Source: Mycobacterium mantenii (GTDB lineage Bacteria > Actinomycetota > Actinomycetes > Mycobacteriales > Mycobacteriaceae). From it: DNA of 64,000 nucleotides. The notes below the pieces were generated by a model. That model did not search any database. It was not told where the DNA came from and worked only from the letters and a program-made list of their open reading frames with translations. How positions within the stretch are numbered: position 1 is the stretch's first letter; each line of letters begins with the position of its first letter. Positions 51,518 to 63,200 of this stretch are shown here, in pieces. The position numbers and the translations under genes are program-made. The stretch lies in NCBI RefSeq assembly GCF_010731775.1, contig NZ_AP022590.1, positions 2,046,001-2,110,000 of the forward strand, read 5' to 3'.

Positions 51518-54087
51518 CAGGTGATCCTTGTGGATAGGTGGACTGTCGTTCCGTCGGTGTCGGGCCGGATATCGACCTCCTGCATGAGGGTTCGCATGAG
51601 CGGGATGCCCCGGCCTCGGTGAGGATAGGAAGCCGGTTGCGGAGCCTTCCACGAGCCGGTGTCCGTGATGGTCAATTGGACCTCGTCGCCGAGGGCGACC
51701 GCTCCCAGGCGAATAGTGCCCTGCGGTCTGTGGCGATGACCGTGTTCGATGGCGTTAGCAACGGCTTCCCCGGCGGCGACGAGCACGTTCAGGGTCTGAT
51801 CCGGGTCCAACCGGACCCGGGTCAGCCAGTTGCGCAAGGCGGTGCGGGTGGGCGCAAGCTGAGAGACGTCGGCGGGGAACTTCAGCTCCAACGGCGCCGG
51901 ATGGCGGTAAAGCAGCAAAACGACATCATCCTGGTACCCGCCTTCCGGCGCGACGCGGGACATCACCTGGTTCGCCAGATCTTCCAGTTTCAACGCGCGA
52001 AAGTCCTGCGCGACGGCGGCTACCCGGGAGATGCCATAGTCGAGCGGGATGCGGCGCCGTTCCACCAGACCGTCGGTGTACAGCAGCAGCGTCGAACGCG
52101 CGGGGATGGTCACCCGGGCCTCGGGGCGGATCCAGTTACCCCGTATGCCCAGCGCGATGGTGTGGCCCTCGTCGAGTATCTGGGTGCTGCCGTCGCCGTG
52201 CACCAGGATGGGCGGCGGGTGACCGGCGCTGGAGTAGACCAGTTCACCGGTCTCGGGGGTGAGCACAGCGCAGACCGCGGTGGTGCATTGCGCGCCGGGC
52301 AGCCGCGCGGCGAAACGATCCATCCCCGCGAGAGCTGCACCGGGGCTTGGGTTTTCGAAGAGGAGCGCACGGCAGGCGCTGCGCACCTGGCCCATCACGG
52401 TGGCAGCGGCGAGGCCATGGCCGACGCAGTCGCCGACGATCAACGCGATGCGCCCGTCGTCCAGGTCAACGATGTCGTACCAGTCACCGCCCACCTGGAG
52501 AGGTCTCGTGGCGGCCTGATAGCGCACCGCGAAGCCATTGGGAAGATCGGCGGGTCCCAGGATCGCGTGCTGCAGGGCCAACGCGGTTTCGCGTTGCTGA
52601 TCGACCTGGTGCACCCGCTGCAGCCCCTGGCCCAAGCGGCCGGCCAGGACCGTGAGCAAGGTCTGGTCCTCGAGGGTGAACGGGCGCTGCTCGGTCAGAT
52701 CCATCCAGACGACGAGCACACCGTCGGGGTGCTGCAGCGCAATGCCCGCCGTTCCCGGCCGCGTCCCATTGGGGGTGAGCAGCTCGCCGTCGCGCAGTGA
52801 GCTGAGCGCCTGTTGAGTTTGCGACGTCAGGTCGGCCCACTGCGTGGGCTCGCCCACCGACACCACCCGCGGCGCGCCGAAGGCCGTTTCCGTGGAGGAA
52901 CCTTGCGTCGGGAAGGTGACGGCCAGCACGCGGCGCGCCCGCCAGAGCCGGCGCAGTTCCTCCGCGGCGGCTTGCACCGCGTCATCGACGGTGTCAGCTT
53001 GGGCCAGTTCCTGGTTGAGCGCGTGCTCGCGGCCCGCCGCCAACGCCAGTGCGATAGCCGCGTGCCGGGCGAAGTCACTGACAAGGTCGAGGTAGTCCTC
53101 ACCGAACGCGGGTCGATGCGGCTCGCGTGCGACGGCGATGACGCCGAGCACCGCGCCGTCCGCAATCAGCGGCATGACGATCGCCGAGCGTTCACCGACG
53201 TCGGTGAAGCCCTCGATCGGGTACTGGAACGAATCGGTGATCAGCGGTAGGCCGCGGCGGGCCACGCCGCCGGTGGTCGAGCCTTCCATCGGAACCTGCC
53301 GGCCGATCACCTCCGAGGAGTACCGCCCCGCGGTCGCGGCCACGACCAGGGTGTCGACCAGGTCGACCGGCAATTCGGGCTCCTTGGGAACCAGCAGGAT
53401 GGCCTGCTCGGCACCGGCCAGCTCCAGCGCCCGGTTCACGATGAGCTGCAACGGCCCCGTCTGCGGGTCTCCGGACAGCAATGCAGTGGTGATCTCGCGG
53501 CTGGCCTTCGTCCATTTCGCCGATTCACGCTCTCGCTCGAAGAGTCGGGCGTTGTCGATGGCGGCGGCCGCCGCCGTGGCCATGGCGCGTACGGCGCCTT
53601 CCTGCGAGTTGGAGAAGACTCGACCCGGCCGGTCGTCGGCCAGGTACAGGCTGCCGAAGTTGGCCGCCCGCACCGTAATCGGGATTCCGAGGAGTGCGTG
53701 CATCGGCGGCTCGCGTCCGGCCAGCTCAACGGTCTGGGGATGGGCACTCAGATCGTCGACGCGCAGACCATCGCCGACCGGGAGGTCGCCGAGCCGCCGA
53801 GCGGTGTCCACGTCTATTCCCGCATACACGAAAGAGACGAGCGTGCCGTCGGAGGCACGGATGCCCAGAGCGGCGTAGCGGGCGCCGGTCAGCTCCATCG
53901 CGGCTTTGAGGACTCGATGCAGCGTCACGTCCAAGTCAAGATCCGAACCGATCTCGACGATGACGCGCACGAGTTGTTCCATCTGGTCACGCGCTGCCAC
54001 CAGCTCATCGAGCTGGTCATGCATGCGGCTCACCAGTTCGCGCCGGCCCTGCCAGGTGAAGGCGGAGTCACTCCGGTCGCTGTCCAT
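51517..54087 (-). CDS. GAF-GAF-SpoIIE phosphatase-HATPase regulator (Rv1364c-like)
   Basis: 856 residues from ATG 54087. The frame reads upstream to 54204 but without support. GAF domain 1 about 50-190, GAF domain 2 about 215-375, a third region to 500, then SpoIIE/PP2C phosphatase about 505-715 with GDWYDIVDLDDGRIALIVGDCVGHG and SSAGHPPPILV and YTDGLVERR. HATPase_c kinase about 725-850 with GEAVANAIEHG and RGRGIPLMRTLM. Both activities in one chain, so it phosphorylates and dephosphorylates an RsbV-like target. The STAS gene follows directly. In M. tuberculosis Rv1364c has these with the STAS on the same chain. Input ligand of the GAF domains unknown. Divergent from the giant gene. Confidence 0.88.
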   Translation of the reverse strand: MDSDRSDSAFTWQGRRELVSRMHDQLDELVAARDQMEQLVRVIVEIGSDLDLDVTLHRVLKAAMELTGARYAALGIRASDGTLVSFVYAGIDVDTARRLGDLPVGDGLRVDDLSAHPQTVELAGREPPMHALLGIPITVRAANFGSLYLADDRPGRVFSNSQEGAVRAMATAAAAAIDNARLFERERESAKWTKASREITTALLSGDPQTGPLQLIVNRALELAGAEQAILLVPKEPELPVDLVDTLVVAATAGRYSSEVIGRQVPMEGSTTGGVARRGLPLITDSFQYPIEGFTDVGERSAIVMPLIADGAVLGVIAVAREPHRPAFGEDYLDLVSDFARHAAIALALAAGREHALNQELAQADTVDDAVQAAAEELRRLWRARRVLAVTFPTQGSSTETAFGAPRVVSVGEPTQWADLTSQTQQALSSLRDGELLTPNGTRPGTAGIALQHPDGVLVVWMDLTEQRPFTLEDQTLLTVLAGRLGQGLQRVHQVDQQRETALALQHAILGPADLPNGFAVRYQAATRPLQVGGDWYDIVDLDDGRIALIVGDCVGHGLAAATVMGQVRSACRALLFENPSPGAALAGMDRFAARLPGAQCTTAVCAVLTPETGELVYSSAGHPPPILVHGDGSTQILDEGHTIALGIRGNWIRPEARVTIPARSTLLLYTDGLVERRRIPLDYGISRVAAVAQDFRALKLEDLANQVMSRVAPEGGYQDDVVLLLYRHPAPLELKFPADVSQLAPTRTALRNWLTRVRLDPDQTLNVLVAAGEAVANAIEHGHRHRPQGTIRLGAVALGDEVQLTITDTGSWKAPQPASYPHRGRGIPLMRTLMQEVDIRPDTDGTTVHLSTRIT

Positions 54088-54294
54088 AGGTACCAACGGT
54101 AACGGTCGGGTAAACGCGATGTTCGGGCCGCAAGACCCTGCCCCACCTCGTGCGCGGATTGGCGGGCACCGTCTCGGTAGCTGGCCAACATCGAGCGAGG
54201 TCACGTCAGGTTGTGCGCGGTGGACGAAGTGCAGGCAGCGTGGCTTTACCCGATCTTGACCGAGTATTGAATTGTGCCGCCGAAGATAGCTGAG

Positions 54295-57200
54295 GTGAGT
54301 ACGCTTTCATCGGTGGAGCTGGGGGTTTTGGGACCACTCCTGGTCCGGCAGGACGGAGCGCCCGTCGCGATACCGGGCGCGAAACCGCGCGCCATCCTAA
54401 CGATGCTCGGACTGCACGACGGTTCCGTCGTGCCGGCCGACACCCTCGTCGAGCTGCTCTGGGGCCAGGACCCGCCGCGCACCGCCGCCAAGGCTCTGCA
54501 GACCCACATCTCTTCGCTGCGTCGCGCGCTGGGGGACGGCTTCGTTCTGACCCAGGGGGCGGGGTGGGCCGTCGCCGACAGCGAAATTGACGCCTCGCGC
54601 TATCAAGCGGCAGCCCGGCTGGGACGCGATGCCGCCGCCGCGGGCGACACCAGCCAGGCGGTGGCGCGGTTCGAGGAGGCCCTGGCCCTGTGGCGCGGGA
54701 TTCCCGAACTTCCCGACGGCCGGCGCGGGACATCGGAAAAGACGCGGTGGATCGAGGGCCATGCCGCGCTCGTCGAGGACCGGGCGGACGCGCTGCTGGC
54801 CACGGGTCGCGCCGCGGAAGTCATCGGGGATCTCGAGGCCGCGGTGGCCGAGGCCCCGCTGCGGGAGAGGCGATGGGGCCAGCTGATGCTCGCCCTCTAC
54901 CGCGCCGGCCGGCAAGGCGAGGCCCTCGGCGCTTATCAACGGGCACGATCGCTGCTTGCCGACGAGCTGGGCGTGGATCCTGGTCCGAAGCTTCGCCGGC
55001 TCGAGGCTGCGATCGTCGCGCAGGACGCCTCGCTGGATATCGCTGTGGCTCAGCACGCTCCGTCGGTGACGCGCGCCGTGACTTTTTTGCTCACCGACAT
55101 CGAGGGGTCTACAGCCGCCTGGGAGGCGGATGCCGACGCGATGGCGAGGGCGCTGGCACGCCACGACGAGCTGGTCGAACAGGTTGTCACGTCGAGGGGC
55201 GGCCGGCTGATCAAGGCCCGTGGCGAGGGCGATGCGACGTTTTCGGTCTTCGAGAGGCCTTCCGCGGGGGCCGCCGCGGCAATTGAGCTGCAAGACGCGA
55301 TCACGCATGAGCCTTGGGCGCTGCCCGACCCCATCCGTGTCCGCATGGCACTGCACACCGGCGAGGTCGAGCTTCGCGACGGCGACTACTTCGGCCGGGC
55401 GGTCAACCGGGTCGCGCGGCTGCGGTCACTGGCCGAGGGTGGCCAGATCCTGTGCTCCGGAGCGACCGCCGAGCTCGTCATCGACTCGCTGGCCGACGAC
55501 GTGCTGCTGACCGACCTGGGGATGCGTCAGCTGAAAAACCTGGCGCGCCCCGAGCATGTCTTCGAATTGCGACTGGAAACCGTTGCGGGACAGCCGGAAT
55601 CGCAAGCATCCAAAGCGCCGATGGAGCGGCCCAGCTTCCCGGCGGTACTGGTCGGGCCGGGGCCGTTCGTGGGACGTGGCCGAGAACTCGAGGGGCTGCT
55701 TTCGGCGTGGCAGACCGCGCTCGCGGGCGGTGTGCGCACCGTGCTGATCGCCGGCGAACCCGGGGTGGGCAAGACGCGTCTGGCCGGTGAATGGTCGCAA
55801 CAGGCCTACGCGCAAGGAGCGGTCGTGCTTTACGGCCGGTGCGACGAGGACCTCGGCGCCCCCTATCAGCCGTTCGCCGAGGCGCTACGTTCGCTGGCGC
55901 CGTGCGTGGGTGCTGACCGGCTGAGAGGACTGCGCGGCGTCGAAGCGCTGCTACCACTCGCACCCGGGCTGGCCGATGTCCTGCCCGACCTCACTCCCCC
56001 TGCGCACCCCGACCCCGATACCGAACGCTACGCATTATTCGATGCCGTCGTCGCGCTGCTGGAAGTCGCGTCCGCGAGCGCACCCGTGGTCTTGATCCTC
56101 GACGATCTGCACTGGGCGGCCAAACCGACGCTGCTCCTGTTGCGGCATCTGCTGCGATTCGGCGACCACGCCCGCGTGCAGATCGTCGGCACCTACCGCA
56201 GCACCGACCTCGATCGCTCCCATCCCCTCGCCGCGATGCTCGCCGATCTGCACCGCGACGGGACGGCTAACCGGCTCACCCTCGGCGGACTGGACGAGGA
56301 CGACGTGACGGCCTACGTCGCCGAGGCCGGCTACGACGACGAGGAACTCGCCCACGCGTTGGCCTCGGTCACGGGCGGCAACCCGTTCTTCCTCATCGAG
56401 GCCCTGCGCCATGTCGACGAGAGTGGCGGCGTCTGGGATCAGAGCACCCTCCCACAGGGCGTGCGAGAAGCGGTGAGCCGCAGACTTTCTCGGCTCCCAG
56501 CCGAGACCAACAAAGCCCTTGCCGCTGCCGCGGTTATCGGCAGCCGGTTTGCCTTGCAGCTGGTCGAACAGGTGGTCGGAAGCGACCTCATCGACGCGTT
56601 CGACGAAGCACGCCAAGCCGGCATCGTCATCGAAGAGCCCGGCGGCTTCTACCGGTTCAATCACGCGATCGTCCGGCAGTCACTGCTGGCCGAGCTGGCG
56701 TCGGTGCGGCGCATGCGATTGCACCAACACATCGCCGCGACCCTGGAGACGATGCCCGGCGTCGACGACGAGCTGCTGGCCGAACTGGCTCATCATTATT
56801 ACGAATGTGCTTGGGCGGGAAACGCGGCCAAGGCGGTCTTCTACTGCCGGCGGGCCGCAGATCAGGCGATGGCCCGGCTCGCCTACGAGGGTGCCGCCGA
56901 CCTCTACCATCACGCCCTGCACGCGCTTGAGGAGCTTGACGACGAACTGCCCGACCGCGCCGAACAGACCGCCGAACTGTTGGTCGCGCGTTGCGAAGCC
57001 CTGTTGGCAGCGGGAGACGTGACTTCGGCGGCGGGTGCCGTGTCCCAATTGCAAGACGCAACAGTGAATTCAGCGCGACTGGCGGCATGGGCAACGTGCT
57101 TCGACGGCCAACTCTCGATGTTGATTCACCCCGAGCGGCTGGACGAGGTCGAAACCGGGTTGGGCGCGGCCGCGGCCAAACTCGCCGAGTTGGACGACGC

Positions 57201-60200
57201 CGCCGGAGAAGCCAAGGCGCACACCGTTCGGGCGACATGCCTCGCTCGCCTCGGGCGCATCGGCGACTGCGAGGTCGCCCTGGACGACGCGCTCACCGCG
57301 GCGCGGCGGGCGCGTGAACACCGGCGCGTGAACGCCGTATTGGCGGGCGCGCCGCTCGCGGCGCTGTGGGGCCCCAACCCGGTTCCGCGCGCGGGCGGAC
57401 GCTGTCTCGACGTGGTGCGACTGCTTCGGATCACGACCGACTCCCCCGCCGTCGAGGCCACGTCGACGCGATGTCAGGCCGTGTTGGAGGCCTTTCGCGG
57501 TCGCGCCGCGGCCGCCCGGCGGATGATCGACTCGGCGCGGCGGACGGTCACCGACCTCGGCCTACGCCACGCCCTGCTTGAAGTCGAGCAGTTCGCCGGC
57601 ATCGTCGAGCTCATCGTCGACGATGCCGCCGCCGCAGAGCCGCATCTGCGTAAGGCCTACAACGGCTTTCGTCGCATGGGCTTGGACGCCGACACCGCCG
57701 AGACCGCCGCCCTCTTGGGTCTCGCATGCCTGGCGCTCGGGAAAGATGACGAGGCGGACGAATTATGCACCGAGAGTGAGTGTCTCGCCGGGCACGCGTT
57801 GAAGGCATCGATCGCATGGCGGACGTTGCGGGCACACCTGCTGGCGCGCGGCGGGGACTATGAGGCCGCCAGGCGGGTGGCCGAAGACGCGGTCGCGTTG
57901 GCCGAGCGCACCGACGCCCTGGTTGATCACGGCGACGCATGCCGCACCCTGGCAACGGTTTTGGCCGCCGCCGGCGATTACTCCGGGGCGCGAGCCGCGG
58001 CCGAGCGCGCGGTCGATTTGTATGAGCGCAAAGGCGCTGCGGCGCTTGCCGAGAGGGCACGGGGCATAGTCGGCGGTCAGGAAATCGGTTCTATTCCCGC
58101 GCCGCCCGAAAAGCCGTCGGTCGAATCCGACAATTCGTGCATGCGAGTGGTGCGCCGGGTAGTCTCTGCTGTCGATCGGAATGCATGGGATGAATTCGAG
58201 ACCCTTCACGCCTCCCACTCGCGGATCGAGAGTCGACGGAAGGTGGTCAGCTTTGACCGGGACAACCTTCTTCCCAGTGAGATAAGGCAACTGGTCGCGG
58301 ATGACGGATTGCGCTTCCGAGTCGTGATGATCGCCGCACGTGGCGAGCGCCTGGTCCTGAGTCGCCTCGACGTTGGCACAAGTGACGCGAGCCCCGGGGC
58401 ACCCCACGACGAGTTCCTCCAGATATGCGCCCTCGATCATGACGGTCGTATCGCGCTACAGGTGTGGTTCGACGTCGACGACATCGACGCCGCGGTGGCC
58501 GAACTCGATGCGCTGCATGCGCAACTCGAAGCAGAACGCCCAGGGCCGCGGAGGCTCGAAAACACGGCGACGCGCGTATACGAACGCTTCTGGTCGGACT
58601 TCGCCGCCCGCGATTGGGACGCCGTCGCGGCGACAGTCTCCGAAAGCCTGTCAGGTGCCGATCATCGACGGGTCGTTAATGCCGGAGACAGAGGCAGTCG
58701 AGATACCGTGATCGAGGATCTGCGGGTGGCTGCCGATGTTGGATTCTCGATATGGATGGAAGACGTTGTAGCGATCCGCGGCGAACGCCTCGCCCTCACA
58801 CGCGTGTGCGCGGCCGGCCGCGATCCCGACACGGCTCAAGACATAGCCTTCAATATCGTCGAAACCAATGCCGACCAGGAGATTACGTCAATCGTCATCT
58901 TCGACCTAGATGACTTCGACGCTGCCGTCGCCGAACTCGACACCCGTTATCTCGCGGGCGAAGCCGCACCGTACGCGCACACGTGGTTGATTATCATGCA
59001 GGGTTTCGCGGCGCTCAACCGCCGCGAGCTTTTCCCGACGACGCCAGATTGGGTAAACATCGACCACCGGCGGGGAACTCCAATCGCACCCGGCGAAATG
59101 CCTGAGTTGCTTGGCGCCGCGCGGGCTTTCACGTCTAATCTGAACTACTTCATCGACTCCGTGCATCGGCTGAACAACCTCGGAGCGGTGTTCGTCCATA
59201 TGGCACATGAAAACTCCCAACACGGTTTCCACGCCGAGTGGCGAACAATCAGCGTTATCACGCTCGAAGGCGACATGGTCAACCGCTGCGAGGTATTCGA
59301 CGAAGCGGACCTGGAAGCCGTGATCACAAGATTCGATCAGCTGAACCGACCGGCATCGCGGCTCGAAAACGCGGCAAGCCGCGTCTTCGAGCACGTCTGG
59401 TCGCACATCGAGGCCCGCAATTGGGACACTGTGGCTGACACCGTAGCCGAGAACTATTACGCCATCGACCACCGGCGGGTCGTGAATGCCGGGATTCAAC
59501 AGGGTCGAGCTTCCGTGATCCAAGGTCTGCAGGCGGCTACCGACGTCGGTATGGCGATATCGGTGGTGAGCGCAATTGCGATCCGTGGGGAGCGACTCGT
59601 CCTTGCACGTGTTCGCGCCTCCGGACGGAATCCCGAGACGAGCCAAAACGATGCCCTCAACGTCGTTGAGATCGACGCCAACGAAAGAATCGCGGTTGTC
59701 GTCGTGTTTGACCTCGAAGACTTCGACGCGGCCATCGCGGAACTCGATGCGCGCTACCTTGCCGGTGAAGCGGCCAACCATGCGCACACATGGTCCGCAA
59801 TCACGCGGGCATATGCCGCCCTCAACCGGCATGAGCATCCAGCGACGACACCGGACTGGGTGAATATCGACCATCGGCACGGGCTTTCGTTTACGCCGGG
59901 ACATGTGTCTGCTCTACTCACCAACTGGCTCACCACGCCTGACCTAGGCAATTACGTCGCAGCTGTACATCGGCTTGACGACCACGGGGCTGTGGTCACC
60001 TCCGTGACACACGAAACCTCGCGAGAAGGCTTCGAAGCCGAGTCGCGCACCATCAGCGTTCTTACGACCAAAAGCGACTTGATCGACCGCTTAGAGGTTT
60101 TCGATGAGACAGACTTGGACGCCGCGATCGCGCGTTTCGATCAGCTAAGCAGCCCGGTACTGCGGCGGGAGAACACAGCGAGCCAAGTGTACGGCCGCGT

Positions 60201-63200
60201 GAACACGTATTTCACGACCCGTGACTGGGGCGCTATGGCAAATGCTCTGGCGGAAAATATGCTCAACGACGATCGTCGTCACATGGTGAATTCAGGCATC
60301 CGACATGGCCGGGATGTCGAAATCGCTAACGGTCACGCCTTTGTTGAACTTGGCGGCAATAAGGTCACATCGGCGGTCGTCGCATCCCGTGGCGAGCGCC
60401 TCGCGCTATGTCATTCGTCCATCGTTGGGCATAGCCGGCAATCTGGGGCATTCCACATTGAGTTTCTGAGCGTCGTTGAGATCGATGCCTGTGAGCGGCT
60501 GGCAGTCCATATCGCGTTCGACCTTGACGACCTCGATGCCGCCATCGCTGAACTCGACGCGCGCTACCTCGCCGGTGAAGCGGCCGCCCACGCGCGGACG
60601 TGGTCGGTCGTAGTACAGACCTACGCTGCAGCGAACCGCCAACAGCTCCGATTAGCGCCCGACTGCGTGAACATTGATCACCGACGGGCGAGAGCGTTCG
60701 CGTCCGGTGAACTGACCGCGTACATGCGTGCCACGTGGGACATCGCACCAAACGTCAAGGCCTACGTTGAGACCGTGCATCGGCTGGACAACGTCGGCGC
60801 CGTCGTCACCCAGGTGGTGCAGGGAAGTTCGCAAGAGGGTTTCAACGCCGAATGGCAAGAACTCATCCTGCTTGCGTTCAACGGCGACATGGTCAACCAC
60901 TGCGAGCTCTTCGACGAAGCGGACATCGACTCTGCCCTGGCAACGTTCGATCAGCTCAGCCGACCGACGCCGCGGTTGGAGAACGCGGCAAGCCAAGCGG
61001 GTGAACGGCTATACGCGTACTACGGGTCGCGCGAGTGGGACGCGGTGGCCGGAATCTTGGCAGATGACACCGTAGTTGACGATCGCCGGCACATGGTGAA
61101 TTTCGGGCATTGGCACGGTCGCGATGTTGTCATCGCCAACCACCGAGCTATTGCGGAGGCGGGGGCGAACATAACGTCGACCGTCATCGCGACCCGCGGA
61201 AGTCGCCTCGCCCTTCTTCGCGGCCGCAACCACGACCTGCAGGGCCAAGAGTTCGACGTCGAGTTCCTTACCATCGTCGAGACCGACACCGACAACCACA
61301 TCGCGACACACATCGCGTTCGATCTCGACGACGTCGACACTGCCTTTACGGAACTCGAAACTCGTTACCTCGCAGGCGAAGCAGCGGCTTACGCAGATAC
61401 GTGGTCGGTAATAGCAGGCGTGCACACGATGTTCAACCGGCATGAACTTCCCCAAAAGGACTGGGTCACCATCGACCACCGCCGGGGCACACCATTTGCC
61501 GCCAATGACATGACGTCAGCCATCCACACCCTCTTCGATCTCACCCCGGACTTCAGGGTGCATATCGAAATAGCGCATCAACTCAACGGCTTTGGGGCGG
61601 TGATCACCAACTATGCTCACGGGTCCTCGCCCGATGGCCTGGAAGTCGAGTGGCGCTTGGTGATGCTTCACATTGTCGACGGCGACCGACTCACCCGCTG
61701 CGAGGTATTCGACGAGACGGACGTGGACGCCGCACTCGCACGGTTCGAAGAACTCAGCCGGCGGGCAGCGCGATTGGAGAACTGGGCGAGCCGAGCGGTT
61801 GAGCAATTCCTGTCGCACTTTGCCGCCCACGACTGGGATGCCATGGCGGACCTGATCGATGAAGATTTCTGCTCGGAGGACCGCCGTCGAGGCATAAACG
61901 CCGGAATCCGACGCGGTCGAGATATCGAGATGGCGAATTGGCGGGCCACCGCAGAGGTTTGGAGGTCCGATGTGCGGGCCGCCGTTGTTGCGACCCGCGG
62001 AGAGCGCCTCGCGCTCTTCCGTTTCACCTTCGCCAGCCAAGATTCGCTGCCCGCAGCGTTCCAAGCTGCGGCGCTTTCCGTCGTGCAAGTCAGCGACGAC
62101 CACCGATGCACCGCTACGGTCGTTTTCGACCCTGACGACTTTCAAACCGCCTTCGAGGAACTCGAAACACGTTTTCTCGCAGGCGAATCTGCCGCCCATC
62201 GGCATACGTGGTCGACTCTGTTACGGGCTTTCGCCGCGTTCAACGAACACCAGCTTCCCGCGACGACGCCAGGCTGGGTGAATCTCGACCACCGGCGAGG
62301 GCGAGCGTTTTCACAGGGCGACCTGGTCCCATACATCCATGTCACATGGCAACTCGCGCCGCAAGCCAAGATCTACGTCGATGCGGTACATCGGTTGAGC
62401 CACCTCGGAGCGGTCGTCACCCAGTCGATGCATGGAACGTCGCGGGACGGCTTCGACGCTGAGTGGGTCGAAGTGAACCTCTTGACTCTCGACGGTGACC
62501 TGATCAACCGCAGTGAGCTGTTCGACGAAGCGGATCTCGATGCCGCCATCGCCCGCTTCGAGGAGCTCCGCCCACAGTCGCCGCGGCTGAAAAATCCGGT
62601 GCACGAGCGCTTCCTGGCGCTGTTCGCCGCCCGCGACTGGGACGCCATGGCGCAACTGTTCACCGACGATTACTCCAACGACGATCGCCGGCGAGTGGTG
62701 AATGCCGGGATCCGGCGCGGTCGAGATGCCGCGATCGAAGACCTGCGAGTATCCGCTGATGTGGGGTTGCTGGGAAACGTTACAGCGGACATCATCGCGA
62801 CACGCGGCGATCGCCTCATTCTCACCCGCTTTGAAGCCGCGGGTCCCGAGCACCCGGCGACTCAACTCGATGTGCTCCAGGTCATTGAGCACAACGCCGA
62901 CGAACAGATCACGGGAGCCGTCCTCTTCGATCCCGACGACATCGACGCTGCCTTGGAGGAACTCGACGCTCGCTACATCGCCGGCGAAGCGGCCGCCCAC
63001 GCGCAAACGTGGTCGGTGATCGCGGCGGGCTACGCCGCGCTCAACCGACACGAATTACCACCAGCGGCACCGGACTACGTGATCATCGAACGCCAGTTGC
63101 ACGCCACGATAGATGCGGGTGATCTGTCCAAAGATCTCGGTGTCGCTTGGGATCTCACACCCGACCTCAACGGCTATGTCGAAGCTGTACACCGACTAAG

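Noticed and set aside
51518..51652. N-terminal extension of the STAS protein by 45 codons
   Set aside because: Lies inside the coding end of the SpoIIE gene; the ATG at 51517 overlaps that stop and starts the STAS fold.
54088..54204. N-terminal extension of the SpoIIE protein to 54204
   Set aside because: The ATG at 54087 begins the coherent part; the upstream residues are Arg/Pro/Gly-rich and unlike the family.
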